A DNA stretch of 64,000 bases from Proteus vulgaris (GTDB lineage: Bacteria; Pseudomonadota; Gammaproteobacteria; Enterobacterales; Enterobacteriaceae). The notes below the pieces were generated by a model. That model did not search any database. It saw only the letters and a program-made list of their open reading frames with translations, and had not been told where the DNA came from. The DNA is taken from the NCBI GenBank assembly GCA_901472505.1, contig LR590468.1, forward strand, positions 2,889,501 to 2,953,500, in the 5' to 3' direction. The translations under genes and the position numbers were made by a program. Shown piece by piece: positions 27,802 through 38,081 of this stretch (positions are counted from its first letter, which is position 1; each line of letters opens with the position of its first letter).

Positions 27802-28933
27802 TTATTTTTCTATTTGGCGAGATAAAGAGAGTAGCAATGAACCTAGACTACAAATTAGTAAGGTGATTGATAAACTTTGTCCCCATCCTGCAAGTGCAAG
27901 TCCACCACCAATTAATAAATAGTAGAACAAGCCTAATAATGCCCCCCGCAGTGCCTAAACGATCTTTATATTGTGCTAGGGCAGTGGCCAAGATATTTGG
28001 AATAGCAATGCCATAAGCAACGACACTTGTCATCATTGGAATAATAAAACTAATGTGATTACGTAATAAATAAACACCGACTGCACTAATCAACGCAATA
28101 AAACTAGCAAGTAACACTAATTTCTCACATTGCCAATGGTGGTTTAATAGTGCTTTATTAATATAAGAGCCTATGCCTACTCCCATTGCTAATATAATGC
28201 CACTATAGCCAAAGGTACTTGTACTATATCCTTGTTTATCAAACATAAAAGGAGCTAATTGATAATAAGCAAATAGACTGATATTAAAAAAGGCAATTAA
28301 TAATATTGTTTTGGCAATTTGCTTATCTTTCAGCATTTTTATTGCAGTTTTACCAATAGGCGTAGTTTTTATCGTTTCAGGGCGACTTTCTGGTAAGGCA
28401 AAAGTACTCCATAACAATAAAATAATAGCAAGAAAGGCAAGACCACTAAAAACGCCTTGATAGCCTGCATAACTGACTAATAATGAACCACTTAACATAC
28501 CTATTGCTGGACTTAATGCGATAGCAGCGCCCATTACTGAGAAAACTTTCGCTAATTCATCACCACTATAGACATCACGCATAATAGTTTGTGTGCCCAC
28601 TGAGCCTACCGCAGCACCAAAAGCAGAAAGCATACGTAATCCCAATAAGACTGAAAAATCTTTTGTCACAAATACGCCAAGACAAGCAATAGCATAAATA
28701 ACCAATCCAGCTAACATTGTCGGACGACGCCCAATGACATCACATAATCGACCCCATATAATGACCCCTAATGCAAACGCAAAGAAATAGAGCGAAAGTG
28801 TTTGCCCTGCTTCATTTGCACTGACATGAAAGCCATTTGAGATGTCAGTCAGTGCTGGGCTATAAATGGTTTCTGCAATTTGCGGAAACATCATTAACGC
28901 AATTGCTAACCATAAAGAGAGTTTTCTGTTCAT
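27802..28933 (-). CDS. Bcr/CflA-type drug exporter of the MFS (frameshifted near the 3' end)
   Basis: A 12-helix major facilitator of the Bcr/CflA group, with GRLCDVIGRRP between helices 2 and 3 and the SALSPAIGMLSG-like region of helix 5. As written, the frame leaves the family after KDRLGTAGG because the C run at 27942-27947 (six C) has one base too many. Removing one base continues as GALLGLFYYLLIGGGLALAGW and ends ...LSRQIEK at the stop 27804-27802, giving 376 aa. A product read without correction would end at 27848 (361 aa). It is divergent from an AraC-type regulator that probably controls it. Substrate unknown. Confidence 0.8.
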
Positions 28934-29034
28934 TTTTTTTATCCTACATCTTTAAATCTGAATGACAGAATACAGAGATAATGAGTGTCTTGTTATAAAC
29001 ATAAAGACATATTATATTTCAAATAGGACAAATA

Positions 29035-29796
29035 ATGGCCTGGCTTAATCAATACGACCACTTTGTGCCAGAAGAGCATCTTGCATCAGTCGTCGGTATT
29101 GCAGCAGAAATGGGAAAGCACGACTCTGGGTTTCATTCTCACGATAGAGGGCAATTATTATTTACGCAGTCAGGGTGTATGCGAATCACTTTGGCCTCTC
29201 GCGTTTCTGTATTACCCCCCATGAGAATTGCGTGGATCCCTGCAAAATTAGAACATCGAGTCGAAATGTATGCCTCTGTGGGATATCGCTCTGTTTATAT
29301 TTCCGATAAATATCATGATAAATTTCCAAGTGAGAGTGAGATATTTACGCTTTCTCCTCTTTTGCGGGAAATACTTGAGCGTATTTCTGTTGCTGATTTT
29401 GATACGCAATGGGAAGAAGGGCGTTATGCAAATCTATTAGCGGTTTTCTTTGATGAAATAGCATATGCACAACGGCAACCTAATCATTTATCTATGCCGA
29501 AAGATAGGCGATTAAAGCGTTTATCATTTGATGATTTGCCACCACCGTTACAAGAAATGGCGAAATGTGTCGGGGCGAGTGAAAAAACTATTACACGCTT
29601 ATTTTACAAAGAAACGGGGTTGAGTTATCAACAATGGCGCCAACAATGGCGATTAATGAAAGCAATTGAATTATTAGCTACCCATCATCGCTATATTGAT
29701 ATTAGCCAGATATTAGGATTTGCCAGTGACAGCGCCTTTATTACTTTTTTCAAAAAAATGACAGGGCAAACACCGCAAGAATATTTGAAAAGCTGA
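29035..29796 (+). CDS. AraC-family transcriptional regulator
   Basis: A 253-aa regulator with an N-terminal cupin-like sensing domain (GFHSHDRGQLLFTQSG, PPMRIAWIPAKLEHRVEM) and a C-terminal double helix-turn-helix (about 165-250). The second helix-turn-helix ends with the family signature ILGFASDSAFITFFKKMTGQTPQEY. This subgroup commonly sits divergent from MFS exporters and activates them, as here. The ATG at 29035 is preceded by AGGAC. Inducer unknown. Confidence 0.9.
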   Translation: MAWLNQYDHFVPEEHLASVVGIAAEMGKHDSGFHSHDRGQLLFTQSGCMRITLASRVSVLPPMRIAWIPAKLEHRVEMYASVGYRSVYISDKYHDKFPSESEIFTLSPLLREILERISVADFDTQWEEGRYANLLAVFFDEIAYAQRQPNHLSMPKDRRLKRLSFDDLPPPLQEMAKCVGASEKTITRLFYKETGLSYQQWRQQWRLMKAIELLATHHRYIDISQILGFASDSAFITFFKKMTGQTPQEYLKS

Positions 29797-29824
29797 TTGG
29801 ATTTTATCGATAACTTTAAAACAT

Positions 29825-29850
29825 AAAGCCCCGATTTAAACGGGGCTTAG
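29825..29850. terminator. terminator between the AraC gene and gltA
   Basis: AAGCCCCG / CGGGGCTT with a 7-base loop. On the minus strand a T-rich sequence follows, so it serves gltA; it may also end the AraC transcript. Confidence 0.85.
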
Positions 29851-29876
29851 CAAGATAAATAATTAATAAACCTCAA

Positions 29877-31160
29877 TTATTTCTTTTTAATTTCACTTTT
29901 AAATTTGCGTTCATCATAACCGGTATAAAGCTGACGAGGACGCGCAATTTTCAAACCATCTTCGTGCATTTCATTCCAGTGAGCAATCCAACCAATTGTA
30001 CGTGCAATAGCAAAAATAACAGTAAACATATTCGATGGAATACCTAACGCTTTAAGGATAATACCAGAGTAAAAGTCAACGTTAGGGTACAGTTTTTTCT
30101 CAATAAAATACGGGTCGTTTAGGGCAATACGTTCTAATTCCATTGCCACTTCAAGTAAGCTGTCATTGAGGTTTAATTCTTTTAACACTTCATGACAGGT
30201 TTCACGCATAACTGTTGCACGAGGATCATAGTTCTTGTAAACACGGTGACCAAAGCCCATTAAACGGAAGGAGTCATTTTTATCTTTTGCACGTTTAATG
30301 AATTCAGGAATGTGTTCAACGGTTTTGATCTCTTCTAGCATACGTAGACACGCTTCGTTTGCACCACCATGAGCTGGTCCCCAAAGTGACGCGATACCTG
30401 CTGCAATACAGGCAAATGGATTTGCACCAGAAGAGCCTGCGGTACGTACTGTAGATGTTGATGCATTTTGTTCGTGATCAGCATGAAGAATAAAAATTCT
30501 ATCCATTGCACGTTCAAGTACTGGATTGACCACATACTCTTCACACGGTGTTGCAAACATCATGTGTAAGAAGTTACCAGCATAAGAAAGGTCATTTTTT
30601 GGATAAACGAACGGTTGACCAATAGAGTATTTGTAACACATTGCCGCGACTGTCGGCATTTTGGATAATAGACGATAAGCTGTGATATCGCGGTGAACTG
30701 GGTTACTGACATCCAGTGCGTCATGATAGAACGCAGCTAAAGCCCCTGTCACACCACACAATACAGCCATTGGATGTGAGTCACGACGGAACCCATTGAA
30801 CAGCCGAGTAATTTGTTCATGGATCATGGTATGGCGAGTAACCGTCGTTTTAAATTTATCGTATTGCTCCTGCGTTGGTGCTTCACCATATAGAAGGATA
30901 TAGCAAACTTCCAAGTATGTTGATTCTGTCGCTAATTGCCCGATAGGGAAACCACGGTGAAGTAAGATACCGTTTTCACCATCAATATAGGTGATTTTTG
31001 ACTCACAAGATGCGGTTGAGGTAAAGCCGGGATCATAGGTGTAATAACCTTTGGAGCCGAGAGTACGAATATCAATAACTTTGGAACCGAGTGTAGGGGA
31101 TAGAACGTCCAAGTCTACAGATGTTTCATCAATCGTTAGCTTAGCTTTGTTATCAGCCAT
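29877..31160 (-). CDS. gltA: type II citrate synthase
   Basis: Condenses acetyl-CoA and oxaloacetate into citrate, the first TCA step. It is 427 aa, the same as the E. coli NADH-sensitive hexameric enzyme. The catalytic regions are recognisable: [10 protein letters not shown] with the acetyl-CoA-binding histidine, [13 protein letters not shown] with the oxaloacetate histidine, and the late aspartate segment NVDFYSGI. It is divergent from sdhCDAB across a 624-base control region, exactly as in E. coli. Confidence 0.98.
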   Translation of the reverse strand: MADNKAKLTIDETSVDLDVLSPTLGSKVIDIRTLGSKGYYTYDPGFTSTASCESKITYIDGENGILLHRGFPIGQLATESTYLEVCYILLYGEAPTQEQYDKFKTTVTRHTMIHEQITRLFNGFRRDSHPMAVLCGVTGALAAFYHDALDVSNPVHRDITAYRLLSKMPTVAAMCYKYSIGQPFVYPKNDLSYAGNFLHMMFATPCEEYVVNPVLERAMDRIFILHADHEQNASTSTVRTAGSSGANPFACIAAGIASLWGPAHGGANEACLRMLEEIKTVEHIPEFIKRAKDKNDSFRLMGFGHRVYKNYDPRATVMRETCHEVLKELNLNDSLLEVAMELERIALNDPYFIEKKLYPNVDFYSGIILKALGIPSNMFTVIFAIARTIGWIAHWNEMHEDGLKIARPRQLYTGYDERKFKSEIKKK

Positions 31161-31488
31161 TTATAATCTCCTTAGCGCTTATATGTCTCCTAACAAAGTC
31201 GAGGGTATCTTCATAAAGATGCACTTCGATAGTGAAACTATAGTTGATGTAAGGTACCCAGATGAGTTTTATTTAATGCCCGTCATGCCTAGGTCTATAG
31301 TGTGTCACTTATGTTAAGGAGCTTTTGATGTTATGTTTTTTAGGTGCTTTTTTATGCAATGCTCTTAGAATTAGTACTGCTAACACTTTTACACAAGTTT
31401 GAGGTTTCTGGAAGCGAGTTTGCGCACAAAAAAACATAAACATTAAAATAATGCAGTAAATGTAATAAAAATGTTGTACATGTGTCAA

Positions 31489-31507
31489 AAGTGATAATCA
31501 TTTTTGC
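31489..31507. promoter_or_regulatory. Fur-box-like core upstream of sdhC
   Basis: TGATAATCATT is an exact match to the central 11 bases of the Fur box, embedded in AT-rich sequence about 290 bases before sdhC. The outer bases match poorly, so this is a weak call. Confidence 0.3.
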
Positions 31508-31577
31508 ATCAGATGTATTAAATAGTGATCCTTCTCACTGTTCGAGGCAAATGTCGGGCACACAAGTTGTGTGGTAA

Positions 31578-31606
31578 TTGTAATAAGTTTGTGAAGCACT
31601 TATACT
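31578..31606 (+). promoter_or_regulatory. probable sdhCDAB promoter
   Basis: TTGTAA (31578-31583) and TATACT (31601-31606) are separated by exactly 17 bases, close to the sigma-70 consensus. This would give a leader of about 170 bases before sdhC, which is similar to the E. coli sdh layout. Confidence 0.65.
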
Positions 31607-31784
31607 GCGCGCAGGTCTCCGGAACCGTTGTTGTATGGAGAACCAGCGTAACGAATCCACACTTTCTGTAAAATAGACGGATTTAACATTTTACTTAAAA
31701 TGTGCCTTTGTACCCCATTCGCTGTTTGATTTCCATCCAGGTCCGGAGGAAGGAAAAATTATAAAAGCTGTGTGGGCATAAATT

Positions 31785-32162
31785 GTGAAAAAACAAAGAC
31801 CTGTCAATCTGGATTTACAGACGATACAGTTTCCACTCCCTGCTATCGCATCGATCTTGCATCGTGTCTCTGGGGTTATCATGTTAGTCGCAGTGGGTAT
31901 CTTACTGTGGTTACTTGGCACCTCTCTCTCCTCTCCTGAAGGTTTTCAGCAAGCAGCTGAAATCATGACTGGTTTCTTCGCAAAGTTTATTTTGTGGGGC
32001 ATCCTAACGGCATTGGCCTACCATATTTGTGGTGGTATTCGCCATATGCTAATGGACTTCGGCTTTATTGATGAAACCTTGGTTGTAGGTCGCAATTCGG
32101 CGGCTGCATCCATGATTATTACGGTTATTTTATCAATATTGGCGGGGGTTTTAGTATGGTAA
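31785..32162 (+). CDS. sdhC: succinate dehydrogenase cytochrome b556 subunit
   Basis: Membrane anchor of complex II with three transmembrane helices. It carries the quinone-site SILHRVSGV and the heme-ligand region [18 protein letters not shown]. From GTG 31785 it is 125 aa, and the ribosome binding site before that GTG is poor. The E. coli protein begins MIRNVKKQRP; the bases here would read M-G-I-N-V-K-K-Q-R-P from a GTG at 31772 if one T of the TT at 31783-31784 were removed. The annotated start is therefore uncertain. It overlaps sdhD by 7 bases. Confidence 0.92.
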   Translation: MKKQRPVNLDLQTIQFPLPAIASILHRVSGVIMLVAVGILLWLLGTSLSSPEGFQQAAEIMTGFFAKFILWGILTALAYHICGGIRHMLMDFGFIDETLVVGRNSAAASMIITVILSILAGVLVW

Positions 32163-32500
32163 GTAATTCTTCTACTTTAGGCCGTACTGGCATACAGGAT
32201 TGGTTATTTCTGCGTGCCTCAGCCATCATCATCGTTTTATATGTTCTTTACCTTGTGGGTTTTATTGCAACCACAGAAATTACCTATGAAGTATGGCGTG
32301 GGTTCTTTAGCTCATCCTTAACCAAAGTGTTCACCATTTTGACTCTGCTTTCTATTCTTATTCATGCGTGGATCGGAATGTGGCAGGTGTTAACGGACTA
32401 TATTAAACCTCTGGCATTACGCCTGACTTTACAACTGATTATTGTTGTTGCGCTGTTGGTTTATCTTATTTATGGAACAATTGTGGTGTGGGGTGTGTAA
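32156..32500 (+). CDS. sdhD: succinate dehydrogenase membrane anchor subunit
   Basis: A 114-aa three-helix membrane protein, the second anchor of complex [17 protein letters not shown] near residue 71 contains the heme-ligand histidine. Length equals or is close to E. coli SdhD (115 aa). It overlaps the end of sdhC, and its TAA shares one base with the sdhA ATG (TAATG), so translation is coupled through the operon. Confidence 0.95.
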   Translation: MVSNSSTLGRTGIQDWLFLRASAIIIVLYVLYLVGFIATTEITYEVWRGFFSSSLTKVFTILTLLSILIHAWIGMWQVLTDYIKPLALRLTLQLIIVVALLVYLIYGTIVVWGV

Positions 32501-34267
32501 TGAATCTGCCAGTAAGAGAGTTTGATGCAGTTGTTATTGGTGCAGGTGGTGCCGGTATGCGTGCCGCTTTACAGATTTCTCAAATGGGTCTGTCTTGTGC
32601 ACTGATTTCTAAAGTTTTTCCTACTCGTTCTCATACTGTTTCCGCTCAAGGAGGTATCACTGTTGCACTTGGTAATACCCATGAGGACAACTGGGAATGG
32701 CACATGTACGATACCGTAAAAGGTTCCGACTATATCGGTGACCAAGATGCTATCGAATATATGTGTAAAACCGGTCCTGAAGCAATTTTAGAACTGGAAC
32801 ATATGGGGCTTCCATTTTCTCGCTTAGATGATGGCCGTATTTATCAACGTCCATTTGGTGGTCAATCTAAGAACTTTGGTGGCGAACAAGCGGCACGTAC
32901 TGCGGCAGCGGCTGACCGTACTGGGCACGCATTATTGCATACCCTATATCAGCAAAATTTAAAAAATCACACAACTATCTTTTCTGAGTGGTACTCACTG
33001 GATCTCGTGAAAAACCAAGATGGTGATATTGTCGGGTGTACTGCAATTTGCATTGAAACCGGTGAAGTGGTTTATTTCAAAGCTAATGCCACTATTTTAG
33101 CTACGGGCGGTGCTGGTCGTATTTATCAATCCACCACGAATGCGCATATCAATACAGGTGATGGTGTCGGTATGGCCGTTCGTGCAGGTGTTCCACTACA
33201 AGATATGGAAATGTGGCAATTCCATCCAACAGGCATCGCAGGTGCAGGTGTATTAGTGACTGAAGGTTGCCGTGGTGAAGGCGGATATCTGTTGAATAAA
33301 GACGGTGAACGCTTTATGGAGCGTTATGCACCAAATGCCAAAGACCTTGCGGGTCGTGACGTAGTGGCTCGTTCAATCATGATTGAAATTCGTGAAGGTC
33401 GTGGTTGTGATGGCCCTTGGGGTCCTCATGCGAAATTGAAACTTGATCATCTGGGTAAAGAGGTCCTTGAATCACGTTTACCGGGTATTCTCGATCTTTC
33501 TCGTACATTCGCACATGTTGACCCCAGTTAAAGAGCCAATTCCTGTTATTCCTACTTGTCACTATATGATGGGAGGGATCCCAACGAAGGTGACTGGTCA
33601 AGCCATTCGTGTGAATGAAAAGGGCGAAGATGTGGTTATTCCAGGATTGTTTGCTGTTGGTGAAATCGCTTGTGTTTCTGTTCATGGTGCAAACCGTTTA
33701 GGGGGTAACTCACTGTTAGACCTCGTTGTATTCGGTCGTTCAGCCGGTGTTCATTTAAAAGAATCACTGATGGAACAAGGCACAATGCGCGATGCCAGTG
33801 ACTCCGATGTTGAAGCTGCATTAACTCGTTTACACCGCTGGGAAAACAACCGTTCTGGTGAAGATCCTGTTGAGATCCGTAAAGCACTGCAATCTTGTAT
33901 GCAACATAACTTCTCGGTATTCCGTGAAGGTGATGCAATGGCAAAAGGCTTAGAAGAACTGAAAGTCATTCGTGAGCGCTTACAAAATGCACGACTCGAT
34001 GATAATTCAAGTGAATTTAATACACAGCGTATTGAATGCTTAGAATTAGACAACTTGATGGAAACAGCTTATGCCACTGCGGTATCTGCGAATTTCCGTA
34101 CTGAAAGTCGTGGTGCTCATAGCCGTTTCGATTTCCCAGAACGTGATGATGCGAACTGGTTATGCCATACATTATATCAACCGCAAACCGAAACAATGAC
34201 ACGCCGTGAAGTGAATATGCAGCCAAAACTGCGTGAAGCTTTCCCACCAAAAGTGCGTACATATTAA
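32500..34267 (+). CDS. sdhA: succinate dehydrogenase flavoprotein subunit (one-base frameshift as written)
   Basis: Catalytic subunit of complex II that oxidises succinate to fumarate with covalently bound FAD. The FAD histidine is His45 in [11 protein letters not shown]; the dinucleotide fold GAGGAGM and HPTGIAGAG are present. The frame breaks at FAHVDP: the run CCCC at 33522-33525 has one C too many, giving a premature stop at 33529-33531, and the family sequence [17 protein letters not shown] continues one frame over to 34267. Removing one C yields 588 aa, exactly E. coli SdhA. Start is ATG 32500 ([10 protein letters not shown]), overlapping sdhD; a start at 32488 is not supported. Sequencing error is the likeliest cause. 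Confidence 0.93.
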
Positions 34268-34301
34268 TTAGCGGTGTTATTGAAGTTGCGGAGACTCAAA
34301 T

Positions 34302-35018
34302 ATGAAACTTGAATTTTCTATTTATCGTTACAATCCCGACGTTGACAATGCGCCGCATATGCAAGATTACACCCTCGAAGTTCCTGAAGGGCGTGACATG
34401 ATGCTATTGGATGCATTAATTCAATTAAAGGAAAAAGATCCTACCTTATCGTTCCGTCGTTCTTGTCGTGAAGGTGTTTGCGGCTCAGATGGCGTAAACA
34501 TGAATGGTAAAAATGGTTTGGCTTGTATCACACCTATTTCATCTTTACAGAAAGGAAGTAAGAAAATTGTGATCAGACCGTTACCTGGTTTACCAGTCAT
34601 TCGTGATTTAATAGTGGATATGACTCAGTTCTATACACAGTATGAGAAAATTCGTCCGTATTTAATTAATAATGGCAAAAACCCTCCTGCTCGTGAGAAC
34701 CTACAGTCACCAGAACAACGCGAAAAGCTTGATGGACTTTACGATTGTATCCTTTGTGCTTGTTGTTCAACCTCTTGCCCGTCATTTTGGTGGAATCCAG
34801 ATAAGTTTATCGGGCCTGCTGGATTGTTAGCTGCTTATCGTTTCTTGATTGACAGTCGTGATACAGAAACAGAATCTCGTCTTGATGATCTTAACGATGC
34901 GTTCAGCGTATTCCGTTGTCATGGCATTATGAACTGTGTCAGCGTATGTCCAAAAGGACTCAATCCGACGAAAGCGATTGGTCATATTAAGTCGATGTTG
35001 TTAAAACGTAGTGCATAA
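34302..35018 (+). CDS. sdhB: succinate dehydrogenase iron-sulfur subunit
   Basis: A 238-aa protein (E. coli 238) that passes electrons from SdhA to the quinone site. The [2Fe-2S] cysteines are in SCREGVCGSDG and GLAC; the 4Fe-4S and 3Fe-4S ligands are in CILCACCSTSCPSFWWN and CHGIMNCVSVCPKGLNP. GGAG precedes the ATG. It is followed by a strong hairpin and a 245-base gap before sucA. Confidence 0.97.
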   Translation: MKLEFSIYRYNPDVDNAPHMQDYTLEVPEGRDMMLLDALIQLKEKDPTLSFRRSCREGVCGSDGVNMNGKNGLACITPISSLQKGSKKIVIRPLPGLPVIRDLIVDMTQFYTQYEKIRPYLINNGKNPPARENLQSPEQREKLDGLYDCILCACCSTSCPSFWWNPDKFIGPAGLLAAYRFLIDSRDTETESRLDDLNDAFSVFRCHGIMNCVSVCPKGLNPTKAIGHIKSMLLKRSA

Positions 35019-35024
35019 AATAAT

Positions 35025-35051
35025 AACCGCCCTAAAATAGTTAGGGCGGTT
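35025..35051 (+). terminator. hairpin between sdhB and sucA
   Basis: AACCGCCCTAA / TTAGGGCGGTT is a perfect 11-bp stem with a 5-base loop just after sdhB. No T tract follows, so it may protect or partly terminate the sdh message rather than fully separate it from suc. Confidence 0.6.
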
Positions 35052-35096
35052 AATGGAAAAACTAAGTTGGGCGTTTGCGGTAAAAAGAATAAGGCG

Positions 35097-35191
35097 CCTT
35101 TAAACACTGTAAGACAGTGCTTAAAGGTTCCTTGAGAGCTAAAGCTCCATATTTAAAGAACCTGCGAGATAGCGGGTCATAAGAGAACCTT
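35097..35191 (+). other. structured leader between sdhB and sucA
   Basis: Several potential RNA stem-loops follow one another before sucA. CCTTTAA-A-CACTGT pairs with ACAGTG-C-TTAAAGG (35097-35130). GGTTC...GAACC encloses GAGCT-AA-AGCTC. A second GAACCTT copy near 35185-35191 can compete for AAGGTTC. The region is gene-free and more structured than its surroundings. Confidence 0.5.
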
Positions 35192-35263
35192 GCAATCGAC
35201 ACCGTTTAATCACGGTATTAGTTATCCACGGCGAACTAAAGCTGTATAGCTTAAGGGATCATA

Positions 35264-38068
35264 ATGCAGAACGGCGCAATGAAGGACTGGCTAGAATCAA
35301 CTTTTCTAGCAGGAGAGAATCAGTCTTACATAGAAGATATCTATGAAGATTACCTAACTGACCCAAACTCTGTTGACGAAAGTTGGAGAGAAATTTTTCA
35401 ACAACTGCCCGCAAATCAAGGCGTAGAACAGTCGCATTCTCAAACCCGCGACTACTTCAGACGCCTCGCAAAAGAATCCACTCGATATCATACCTCGGTA
35501 AGCGATCCGGCAATGGACTCAAAACAAGTTAAAGTTTTGCAGCTCATTAATGCCTTTCGTTTTCGTGGTCACCAAAATGCTAATCTCGATCCGCTTGGTT
35601 TATGGAAACAAGAATCTGTTCCAGATTTAGATCCTGCTTTTCATAACCTCACTAAAGAAGACTTTGAAGAAACCTTCAACGTCGGTTCTTTTGCTATCGG
35701 CAAAGAAACGATGAAATTAGGTGATTTATATGAAGCACTGAAACGTATTTATTGCGGTTCAATCGGTGCAGAGTATATGCACATCACTAATACTGAAGAA
35801 AAACGCTGGATCCAACAACGTTTAGAATCAGTCAATGTTGCTGATCAGTTCACTAAAGAAGAAAAGTTACGCTTCCTAGCAGAGCTAACAGCCGCTGAAG
35901 GGTTAGAACGCTATTTAGGTGCAAAATTCCCTGGTGCAAAACGCTTCTCTTTAGAAGGTGGTGATGCATTAATTCCAATGTTAAAAGATTTAATTCGTCA
36001 TGCAGGTAAACAAGACACTCGCGAAGTGGTTCTTGGTATGGCGCACCGCGGTCGCTTGAACGTTCTTGTTAATATCCTGGGTAAAAAACCCGCTGATTTA
36101 TTTGATGAATTTGCGGGTATTCATAAAGAACATCTGGGAACAGGTGATGTTAAATACCACCAAGGTTTTTCATCTGATTTTGCGACAGAAGGGGCTCAAG
36201 TCCATCTTGCACTAGCCTTTAACCCATCTCACCTAGAGATTGTTAGCCCAGTTGTTATTGGTTCTGTGCGTGCTCGTCGCGATCGTTTAGATGAAGCACG
36301 GAGCAATATGGTGCTTCCTATCACTATTCATGGCGATGCGGCGGTGACAGGTCAAGGGGTTGTTCAAGAAACCTTGAATATGTCTCAAGCGCGTGGTTAT
36401 GAAGTAGGTGGTACAGTTCGTATTGTTATCAATAACCAAGTTGGTTTCACAACATCAAATCCAAAAGATGCTCGTTCAACACAATATTGTACTGATATTG
36501 TGAAAATGGTTCAGGCACCAATTTTCCACGTTAATGCAGATGATCCTGAAGCCGTTGCTTTTGTGACTCGCCTTGCATTGGATTTCCGTAATACCTTTAA
36601 ACGTGATGTGATGATTGATTTAGTTTGTTACCGTCGCCATGGTCACAACGAAGCGGATGAGCCAAATGCGACTCAGCCTCTGATGTATCAAAAAATCAAG
36701 AAACACCCAACACCACGTAAAATTTATGCAGATAAACTGGTTGAGCAATCATTGCTTGATGCTAATGATGTAACAGAGCTGGTTAATCTTTATCGTGATG
36801 CGTTAGATCGCGGTGATTGTGTTGTTGAAGAATATCGTCCAATGGGGTTACATTCTTACACATGGGAACCGTATTTGAATCACGAATGGAATGAAGAATA
36901 CCCACATAAAGTAGAAAAAACGCGCTTACAAGATCTTGCTCGCAAAGTCAGTACTGTTCCGTCAGAAATTGTGATGCAATCCCGTGTTGAGAAAATTTAC
37001 GCTGATCGTGCCGTTATGGCGGAAGGTGAGAAGCTTCTTGATTGGGGGGCCGCAGAAACATTAGCGTATGCCACTTTAGTTGATCAAGGTATTACTATTC
37101 GCCTTTCTGGTGAAGATGCGGGACGTGGTACGTTCTTCCATCGTCATGCCGTTATTCATAATCAAACTAATGGTTCTGTTTATGTGCCATTGGCGAATAT
37201 TCACAATGCTCAAGGACAATTTAATGTCTGGGATTCTGTATTAACAGAAGAAGCAGTGCTTGCATTTGAATATGGCTATGCGACAACAGAACCTCGTGGG
37301 CTGACTATTTGGGAAGCACAGTTTGGTGATTTCGCTAACGTAGCTCAAGTTGTTATCGACCAATTTATTAGTTCTGGTGAGCAAAAATGGGGTCGTATGT
37401 GTGGTTTAGTGATGTTGTTACCACACGGTTATGAAGGTCAAGGACCAGAACACTCTTCTGCGCGTTTAGAACGTTATCTACAATTGTGTGCAGAACAAAA
37501 TATGCAGGTTTGTGTGCCATCAACACCGGCACAGGTTTACCATATGTTGCGCCGTCAAGCGTTGCGTGGTATGCGTCGCCCACTTATCGTTATGTCACCA
37601 AAATCACTGTTACGCCATCCATTAGCTGTTTCTGAATTGGATGAATTAGCTAATGGTAAATTCTTACCAGTCATTGGTGAAATGGATGATTTAAAACCTG
37701 CTGAAGTGAAACGTGTTGTGATGTGTTCCGGTAAAGTTTACTACGATTTATTAGAACAACGTCGTGCTAATGAGCAAAATAACGTTGCCATTATTCGTAT
37801 TGAACAGCTTTATCCATTCCCACACGAAGATATTGCGCAAATTCTTGCTCCTTACACTCATGTAAAAGATTTCGTTTGGTGTCAAGAAGAGCCTCTGAAT
37901 CAAGGTGCTTGGTACTGTAGTCAGCATAATTTCCGTGATGCTATTCCTACAGGCGCAACATTACGTTATGCAGGACGTCCTGCATCAGCCTCTCCAGCAG
38001 TTGGTTATACCTCTGTTCATCAGGAGCAACAAAAAGCTCTGGTTGAAGACGCACTGAAAGTTGAATAA
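35264..38068 (+). CDS. sucA: 2-oxoglutarate dehydrogenase E1 component
   Basis: A 934-aa thiamine-diphosphate-dependent decarboxylase (E. coli 933 aa), first enzyme of the 2-oxoglutarate dehydrogenase complex. Active-site and cofactor regions are recognisable: GMAHRGRLNVLVNILGK, HGDAAVTGQGVVQETLNMS and CYRRHGHNEADEP. The transketolase-like half includes RLSGEDAGRGTFFHRHA. The N-terminus MQNGAMKDWLESTFL follows E. coli. It is followed after 13 bases by sucB. Confidence 0.98.
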   Translation: MQNGAMKDWLESTFLAGENQSYIEDIYEDYLTDPNSVDESWREIFQQLPANQGVEQSHSQTRDYFRRLAKESTRYHTSVSDPAMDSKQVKVLQLINAFRFRGHQNANLDPLGLWKQESVPDLDPAFHNLTKEDFEETFNVGSFAIGKETMKLGDLYEALKRIYCGSIGAEYMHITNTEEKRWIQQRLESVNVADQFTKEEKLRFLAELTAAEGLERYLGAKFPGAKRFSLEGGDALIPMLKDLIRHAGKQDTREVVLGMAHRGRLNVLVNILGKKPADLFDEFAGIHKEHLGTGDVKYHQGFSSDFATEGAQVHLALAFNPSHLEIVSPVVIGSVRARRDRLDEARSNMVLPITIHGDAAVTGQGVVQETLNMSQARGYEVGGTVRIVINNQVGFTTSNPKDARSTQYCTDIVKMVQAPIFHVNADDPEAVAFVTRLALDFRNTFKRDVMIDLVCYRRHGHNEADEPNATQPLMYQKIKKHPTPRKIYADKLVEQSLLDANDVTELVNLYRDALDRGDCVVEEYRPMGLHSYTWEPYLNHEWNEEYPHKVEKTRLQDLARKVSTVPSEIVMQSRVEKIYADRAVMAEGEKLLDWGAAETLAYATLVDQGITIRLSGEDAGRGTFFHRHAVIHNQTNGSVYVPLANIHNAQGQFNVWDSVLTEEAVLAFEYGYATTEPRGLTIWEAQFGDFANVAQVVIDQFISSGEQKWGRMCGLVMLLPHGYEGQGPEHSSARLERYLQLCAEQNMQVCVPSTPAQVYHMLRRQALRGMRRPLIVMSPKSLLRHPLAVSELDELANGKFLPVIGEMDDLKPAEVKRVVMCSGKVYYDLLEQRRANEQNNVAIIRIEQLYPFPHEDIAQILAPYTHVKDFVWCQEEPLNQGAWYCSQHNFRDAIPTGATLRYAGRPASASPAVGYTSVHQEQQKALVEDALKVE

Positions 38069-38081
38069 ATAAGGATAGAAA

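Larger units (their letters stand above)
31161..31784. promoter_or_regulatory. gltA/sdhC divergent control region
   Basis: A 624-base region between divergent TCA genes with no gene. It contains a well-formed sdh promoter and a Fur-box-like core (separate entries). In E. coli the same region is controlled by ArcA, FNR, CRP and, post-transcriptionally, RyhB and Spot 42; individual ArcA sites could not be assigned here. Confidence 0.6.

Noticed and set aside
32488..32499. sdhA start at 32488
   Set aside because: The four extra residues are unlike the family and lie inside sdhD; ATG 32500 with TAATG overlap is better.
33522..33531. Programmed ribosomal frameshift in sdhA
   Set aside because: No slippery heptamer followed by a pseudoknot is apparent, and no family member uses one; an extra C is simpler.
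33636..34262. Minus-strand frames inside sdhA
   Set aside because: Shadows of the sdhA coding strand.
33443..34267. Separate second sdhA-like gene
   Set aside because: It is the 3' half of sdhA after a one-base shift; its first 28 codons are out-of-frame sequence.
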